This document shows, piece after piece, positions 59,895-64,000 of a DNA stretch of 64,000 bases. The position numbers were made by a program, and so were the translations under genes. Source of the stretch: Winogradskya consettensis (GTDB taxonomy: Bacteria; Actinomycetota; Actinomycetes; Mycobacteriales; Micromonosporaceae); assembly GCF_018332715.1 (NCBI RefSeq), contig NZ_BOQP01000004.1, positions 248,001 through 312,000 of the forward strand, written 5' to 3'. Positions within the stretch are counted from its first letter, which is position 1. Each line of letters begins with the position of its first letter. The notes beneath the pieces are model-generated. The model searched no databases and was not told the origin of the DNA. It saw nothing but the letters and a program-made list of their open reading frames with translations.

Positions 59895-61165
59895 CCGGCC
59901 GCTCAGTCCCCGGCAACCGCTGGGATCTCCTCGACGGCGTCAACCCCGACGAACCACCGACCGTGTCCGTCATCGTCGTGCACTACCGGCAACAGGCCGA
60001 GCTGGACCGTACGCTCGCCGCGCTGAACCGGCAGACGCATCCCGCCGCACGCACCGAGGTGATCGTCGTCGACGACGGATCCCCGGAACCCCCGCGGGTG
60101 CCGGCCGGGGTCCGCCTCCTGCGCCAAGCCGACGAGGGGTTCCGTGCGGCGGCGGCACGTAACCTCGGCGCGGCGGCGGCGACCGGGGACGTGCTGTGTT
60201 TCCTCGACGCCGACACGGTGCCCGAGCCGTCGTACCTCACCCGCATGGCACGGCTGCCGGCGCTCGCACCCGAGGCCGTCGTCGTAGGCCGCAGGCGGCA
60301 CGCCGCCCTCGCCGGGCTCCCCGTCGATGCCCCGGTCGAACGGGCCGGCCCCGCGGCTGAGCTGCCCGAACCGCAGTGGCTCCGGGACGGCTATCGAAAC
60401 ACGCGGGACCTGCTCGACGCCGACGACCGCGCCTACAGGTACGTCATCAGCGCCGCACTCGCCTGCTCGCGCTGGTTCTTCGAGCGGGTGGGCGGGTTCG
60501 ACGAGCAGTTCCGCGCGTACGGCGGCGAGGACTGGGAGTGGGCGTACCGCGCCTGGCTCGGCGGTGCGATCCTTGCCCACGCCCCCGACGCGGTGGCCTG
60601 GCACGACGGGCCCGACTGGGCGGGGCGCGAGCTGGACGACCCGGCCCGTCGTGCGCGCAAGGACAACGAGACGCTGCTGCTCGCCGACGTCATCGGTGTC
60701 GCCGGTTCGCGGGGGCACGGTCTGCGCAGCGCGAACCCGGACATCGTGGTCAGGCTCGGCGCGGCACCGTCACCGGCCGCCGCGTTCGTGTGCGTCGATT
60801 CGGTGCTCGCGGCGCTCCCGGCGGCCGTGGTGTGCGTACCCGACGAATTTATCGGCCTCTTCACCGCCGATCAGCGCGTGACCAAAGCCGGCGCCGCTCC
60901 CCTGGCCCGCGTCGTCGTCGACCTGCCGGCGGCGATCCGCGTCGACAGCATCGCGGACGCCCTGCGGGAAGCGGTGTCGGCCGTCGGCATCGGCATCCTC
61001 GGGGCGGTGCTGCTCGGAAGAGCTGTCCGGATCGACTCCGCCCGCGCCCGTTCCCGCCGCGCGACCTGGGGGAAGGACCTCTTCGAGACCCGCGTCGACG
61101 CCACCGACATCACTGCGCTCGACGCCGACCCAGGTCTCGCCGGCTATCTCGGCGGCTGGTCCTGA
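59888..61165 (+). CDS. Family 2 glycosyltransferase
   Basis: A 425-aa GT-A enzyme with SVIVVHYRQQAELDRTL, EVIVVDDGSPEPP, CFLDADTVPEPSYL (metal motif DAD) and GGFDEQFRAYGGEDWEWAYR. The C-terminal 130 residues form an additional domain without a clear family. ATG 59888 overlaps the preceding gene by 7 bp; GTG 59891 giving a GTGA overlap is also possible. The longer frame from 59591 is a shadow. Confidence 0.88.
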   Translation: MVTGRSVPGNRWDLLDGVNPDEPPTVSVIVVHYRQQAELDRTLAALNRQTHPAARTEVIVVDDGSPEPPRVPAGVRLLRQADEGFRAAAARNLGAAAATGDVLCFLDADTVPEPSYLTRMARLPALAPEAVVVGRRRHAALAGLPVDAPVERAGPAAELPEPQWLRDGYRNTRDLLDADDRAYRYVISAALACSRWFFERVGGFDEQFRAYGGEDWEWAYRAWLGGAILAHAPDAVAWHDGPDWAGRELDDPARRARKDNETLLLADVIGVAGSRGHGLRSANPDIVVRLGAAPSPAAAFVCVDSVLAALPAAVVCVPDEFIGLFTADQRVTKAGAAPLARVVVDLPAAIRVDSIADALREAVSAVGIGILGAVLLGRAVRIDSARARSRRATWGKDLFETRVDATDITALDADPGLAGYLGGWS

Positions 61166-61175
61166 CGCCGTCAGC

Positions 61176-61865
61176 TCACCGCCGCTGCAACCTGGCGAGG
61201 GTCTGCTCGAGCTCCGCACGCAGGGCGCCGCCAGCAGCCTCGGCGTCGCCGGCACAGACCGCGTCCACCAGCACAGCATGGGCGTCGGCACCGTGATCGG
61301 GCCGGTCGGCACGCAGGTCGAACAGCTGGACCAGGTCGATCAGCCCCTGCCGCAGCACCGGCAGAAATTCCGTGAACAGGCCGGTGAGGACGGGGTTGTG
61401 CGCCGCCGCGACGACGGTGGCGTGCAGCGCGATGTCGGCATCCACGAACTGGGCATCGCCCTCGCCCGCCGCTTGCGCGCGGTGACGCAGGGCCGCACGG
61501 ATGCCCGCGATGTCGTCGGCGGTGCGACGGACGGCGGCGAGCCGGACCGCCTCCACCTCGACGAGCATGCGGACCTCGTACACATCGGTGATCGCGGACC
61601 GGCGCATGCCCGTGGCCCAGTCCTCGTGGGGCGTGGTGGCGATGACGAAGACGCCCGCACCCTGGCGTGCCTGCACCAGGCCGGCGCCCGACAACGACCG
61701 CAGGGCCTCGCGGACCGTCGAGCGGCCGACGCCGAGAATTTTGACGAGGGCGGTCTCACTCGGCAGCTTCATGCCGACTTCCCACTGCCCGCCGGAGATC
61801 TCGTCGCGCATACGCTGCGCGGCCTGCTCGACGAGCGGTGAGGCGCGGAGGGCGTCGAGCGCCAT
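61176..61865 (-). CDS. GntR-family regulator (FadR subgroup)
   Basis: A 229-aa regulator with winged helix at about 10-75 (LPSETALVKILGVGRSTVREAL, RQGAGVFV) and an FCD domain at about 90-220 with the typical D and H residues (FVDADIALHATVVAAAHNPV). ATG 61865 follows AAGGTGG. It is divergent from leuA. The intergenic region has one site, TTGTCTGACGA, fitting the TNGTNNNACNA pattern known for this subgroup, placed on the leuA -35 box. Ligand is probably a branched-chain or hydroxy acid, by inference. Confidence 0.9.
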   Translation of the reverse strand: MALDALRASPLVEQAAQRMRDEISGGQWEVGMKLPSETALVKILGVGRSTVREALRSLSGAGLVQARQGAGVFVIATTPHEDWATGMRRSAITDVYEVRMLVEVEAVRLAAVRRTADDIAGIRAALRHRAQAAGEGDAQFVDADIALHATVVAAAHNPVLTGLFTEFLPVLRQGLIDLVQLFDLRADRPDHGADAHAVLVDAVCAGDAEAAGGALRAELEQTLARLQRR

Positions 61866-61889
61866 CAAGCACCACCTTCACTTATCAGC

Positions 61890-61918
61890 TTGTCTGACGA
61901 GTTGCTCTGAGTTAGCGT
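61890..61918 (+). promoter_or_regulatory. leuA promoter with GntR operator on the -35 box
   Basis: TTGTCT (61890-61895), a 17-nt spacer and TAGCGT (61913-61918), 7 nt before the ATG, form a leaderless promoter. TTGTCTGACGA (61890-61900) fits the FadR-subgroup operator pattern and covers the -35 box. Confidence 0.75.
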
Positions 61919-61925
61919 ACCGAAC

Positions 61926-63704
61926 ATGTCCACGCTTCGCCCATCCACCCTGCACACACCCGACGGTGACATTCCCGCACACGCCCCGGAATGGAACCGG
62001 CAGCGAGCCAGCAGGATGCCCTCGCACCGGTACCGTCCGGTCGAGCAGCGCGTCGCACTCCCCCTGACCGACCGCACCTGGCCCTCCCGCACGCTCCGGC
62101 AGGCACCCCTGTGGGTCCCCGTCGACCTGCGCGACGGCAACCAGGCCCTCGCCGAGCCGATGGACACCGCCCGCAAGCGCCGCATGTTCGACCTGCTGGT
62201 CGCCATGGGCTACAAGGAGATCGAGGTCGGCTACCCGTCCGCCAGCCAGACGGACTACGACTTCGTCCGGCACCTGGCCACCAGCGGCGATGTCCCGGAC
62301 GACGTCACCATCTCCGTGTTCACCGCCGCCCGCGCGGACCTCATCGACCGGACGGTTGACTCCGTCGACGGGCTGCCCAGGGTGGTCGTGCACCTCTACA
62401 CCGCGACGGCCCCGGTGTGGCGTGACGTCGTGCTCGGGCGCTCCCGGGCCGAGGTCCACCGGCTCATCCTGGACGCCGGCACCCACCTGCTGCGCCGCAC
62501 CGACCGGCGCCCCGGACCCGCGGTCCGGTTCGAGTTCTCCCCCGAGGTCTTCAACCTGACCGAACCGGACTACATCCTCGAGATCTGCGACAGCATGACC
62601 GAGCTGTGGCAGGCGAGCCCGGACCGGCCGGTCATCCACAACCTGCCCGCGACGGTCGAGGTCGCCACCCCCAATGTGTACGCCGACCAGATCGAATACA
62701 TGCACCGCAACCTCGCCCGGCGCGACAGCGTGATCCTCTCCGTCCACCCGCACAACGACCGCGGCACCGGAGTCGCGTGCGCGGAGCTCGCCGTCCTGGC
62801 CGGCGCCCAGCGCGTCGAGGGCTGCCTGTTCGGCAACGGCGAGCGCACCGGCAACGTCGACCTCGTGACGCTCGCCCTCAACCTGCACGCGCAGGGCGTC
62901 GACCCGATGGTGGACTTCTCCGACATCGACGCGGTCCGCGAGGTCGTCGAGCACTGCAACCGGCTGCCGGTGCATCCGCGCCACCCGTACGGTGGCGACC
63001 TGGTCCACACCGCCTTCTCCGGCACCCACCAGGACGCCATCGCCAAGGGTCTCGCCCACCACGCCAAGCGGGCCGCCGAGGACGGCGTGCCACCGGAGGA
63101 CGCGCCCTGGACGGTGCCGTACCTCCCGATCGATCCGGCCGACATCGGGCGTACCTATGAAGAGGTCATCCGGATCAACTCGCAATCCGGCAAGGGCGGC
63201 GTCGCCCACCTGCTGAACACGCACTACGGCCTCGACCTCCCGCAACGCATGCGGCCGGACTTCTCCCGGGTCGTGCAGCGGGTGACCGACACGACCGGCC
63301 AGGAAATGTCCGCGAAGGACCTGCGCGACCTCTTCGAGCACACCTATGTCGACCCGGGCCGCGACGCGGCGGTCGCGCTCGGCTCGTGGAGCACCAGCGA
63401 ACCCACCGCGGGCAAGCACACCTTCACCGCCACGGTGCACACCGGCGACCGTACGCTCACCTGCGCCGGAGAGGGCAACGGACCTCTGGCCGCCATGGCC
63501 GACGCCCTACGCGGCGCCGGTTTTGTCGTGGACGTGCTCGCCTACACCGAGCACGCCACCGGCGCCGGGCCGGACAGCCCCGCGATCGCCTACCTGGAGT
63601 GCCGCGTCAACGGTGTCGTGCGCTGGGGCGCCGGCTGGGACACCTCGTTGCTCGCCGCATCCGTGCAGGGCGTCATCGCCGCTGTCAACCGCGCGGCGCG
63701 GTGA
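61926..63704 (+). CDS. leuA: 2-isopropylmalate synthase
   Basis: A 592-aa enzyme catalysing the first step of leucine synthesis, the condensation of acetyl-CoA with 2-oxoisovalerate. Active-site motifs are DLRDGNQAL near 67-75, HPHNDRGTG with metal-binding His residues, and [22 protein letters not shown] follows. The C-terminal region (about 440-592) is the leucine-binding regulatory domain. Length and N-terminal extension match the actinobacterial LeuA type. The transcript appears leaderless. Control by a dedicated divergent GntR gene is unusual for housekeeping leuA, so this copy may serve a special pathway. Confidence 0.92.
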   Translation: MSTLRPSTLHTPDGDIPAHAPEWNRQRASRMPSHRYRPVEQRVALPLTDRTWPSRTLRQAPLWVPVDLRDGNQALAEPMDTARKRRMFDLLVAMGYKEIEVGYPSASQTDYDFVRHLATSGDVPDDVTISVFTAARADLIDRTVDSVDGLPRVVVHLYTATAPVWRDVVLGRSRAEVHRLILDAGTHLLRRTDRRPGPAVRFEFSPEVFNLTEPDYILEICDSMTELWQASPDRPVIHNLPATVEVATPNVYADQIEYMHRNLARRDSVILSVHPHNDRGTGVACAELAVLAGAQRVEGCLFGNGERTGNVDLVTLALNLHAQGVDPMVDFSDIDAVREVVEHCNRLPVHPRHPYGGDLVHTAFSGTHQDAIAKGLAHHAKRAAEDGVPPEDAPWTVPYLPIDPADIGRTYEEVIRINSQSGKGGVAHLLNTHYGLDLPQRMRPDFSRVVQRVTDTTGQEMSAKDLRDLFEHTYVDPGRDAAVALGSWSTSEPTAGKHTFTATVHTGDRTLTCAGEGNGPLAAMADALRGAGFVVDVLAYTEHATGAGPDSPAIAYLECRVNGVVRWGAGWDTSLLAASVQGVIAAVNRAAR

Positions 63705-63844
63705 GGCGGCCATCCTGACGACATGGGCCACGCGGACGGCGCGAGGTACGCGCGCGTCGGTGGCCGCCCCGGGGTCTTCACCCGGAGATGTCGTCCTCAC
63801 CTGCCACAACCCGCTCCGATCTGCTCTGCTGTTATGACGACAAC

Positions 63845-64000
63845 TCAGGAACGGCGCCGCACGACGACCACCGCGGCGGCCGCGACGAGGCCCGCGAAGG
63901 CCAGCAGGACAGCGATCCACCAGTTCCGGGTGAGGCCCAGGACCCGGCCGGCCATGGTGTCCGACACCCAGCCGGTGAGGTTGTCGGCGCGGGCGGCCAC
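63845..64000 (-). CDS. Membrane protein, C-terminal part only
   Basis: A frame open to the window edge encodes 51 residues ending at TGA 63847-63845. It has one membrane helix (WWIAVLLAFAGLVAAAAVVV) and a basic RRRS tail, the pattern of a C-terminal anchor with the short end inside the cell. The preceding residues (ADNLTGWVSDTMAG) are soluble. The 140 bp between it and leuA hold nothing clear. Confidence 0.6.
   Translation of the reverse strand: MAARADNLTGWVSDTMAGRVLGLTRNWWIAVLLAFAGLVAAAAVVVVRRRS

Overview
The window is very GC-rich, with strong G/C bias at third codon positions, many GTG starts, ATGA/GTGA gene overlaps, several probable leaderless genes (a -10 box 6-7 nt before the start codon), AfsR-type SARP regulators and a WXG100/EccC locus. 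This points to an actinomycete, most probably of the Micromonosporaceae (Actinoplanes-like); the genus is inference. I saw no rRNA, tRNA, insertion sequence, integrase, CRISPR array or phage module. It reads as an accessory stretch of a chromosome.

Layout. 1-2.9 kb: end of an SsuC/TauC-type ABC importer operon with a GntR regulator. 2.9-5.4 kb (minus): a secreted DUF3500 protein coupled to a NicO-type nickel/cobalt permease. 5.8-8.9 kb: a MacB/LolD-like ATPase, an FtsX-type permease and a MarR regulator. 9.3-13.3 kb: a quinone-oxidoreductase-like gene, an NTF2-like gene with twin operators, and a rifampin phosphotransferase gene (rph) preceded by a rifamycin-associated element. 13.3-18 kb: an orphan FtsX permease, an SDR and a TetR regulator. 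18-25.4 kb: two paralogous leaderless SARP regulators flanking a DUF3592-like gene, an OlsB-like acyltransferase and a MetE-like protein. 25.5-27.4 kb: remnant of a secreted protein, then a DJ-1/PfpI plus alpha/beta-hydrolase operon that carries the same 17-bp operator as the TetR gene 9 kb away.

27.4-40 kb: a type VII secretion-like operon (minus strand) with a WXG100 protein, an EssC/EccC ATPase, a second small WXG-like protein, a coiled-coil membrane protein, two unknowns, a tandem transglycosylase-like/ricin-lectin protein, a mycosin-like protein and a LuxR protein. Across it are a LysM-associated domain protein and a second LuxR gene, bordered by tandem repeats. The mycosin-like protein lacks Asp, His and Ser of the triad, and both transglycosylase-like domains lack the catalytic Glu, so the locus appears to use enzyme folds as non-catalytic parts. 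No EccB, EccD or EccE gene is present in the window.

40-43.7 kb: a third SARP regulator and a coupled P-loop ATPase. 43.9-47.8 kb: a Tat-exported GH78-like glycosidase with a LacI-type palindrome on its start codon, and a Tat-exported esterase. 47.9-49 kb: a small Cys-rich protein, C-rich repeats, a very strong hairpin and a UGA-interrupted reading frame. 49-53.7 kb: a VOC protein, an EAL-DICT protein, a cytochrome P450 and a divergent FAD monooxygenase. 53.7-61.2 kb: a divergent glycosyltransferase cluster with a WcbI-like protein, probably making a surface glycan or glycoconjugate. 61.2-63.7 kb: a GntR regulator whose probable operator covers the -35 box of a leaderless leuA. The last bases hold the C-terminus of a membrane protein.
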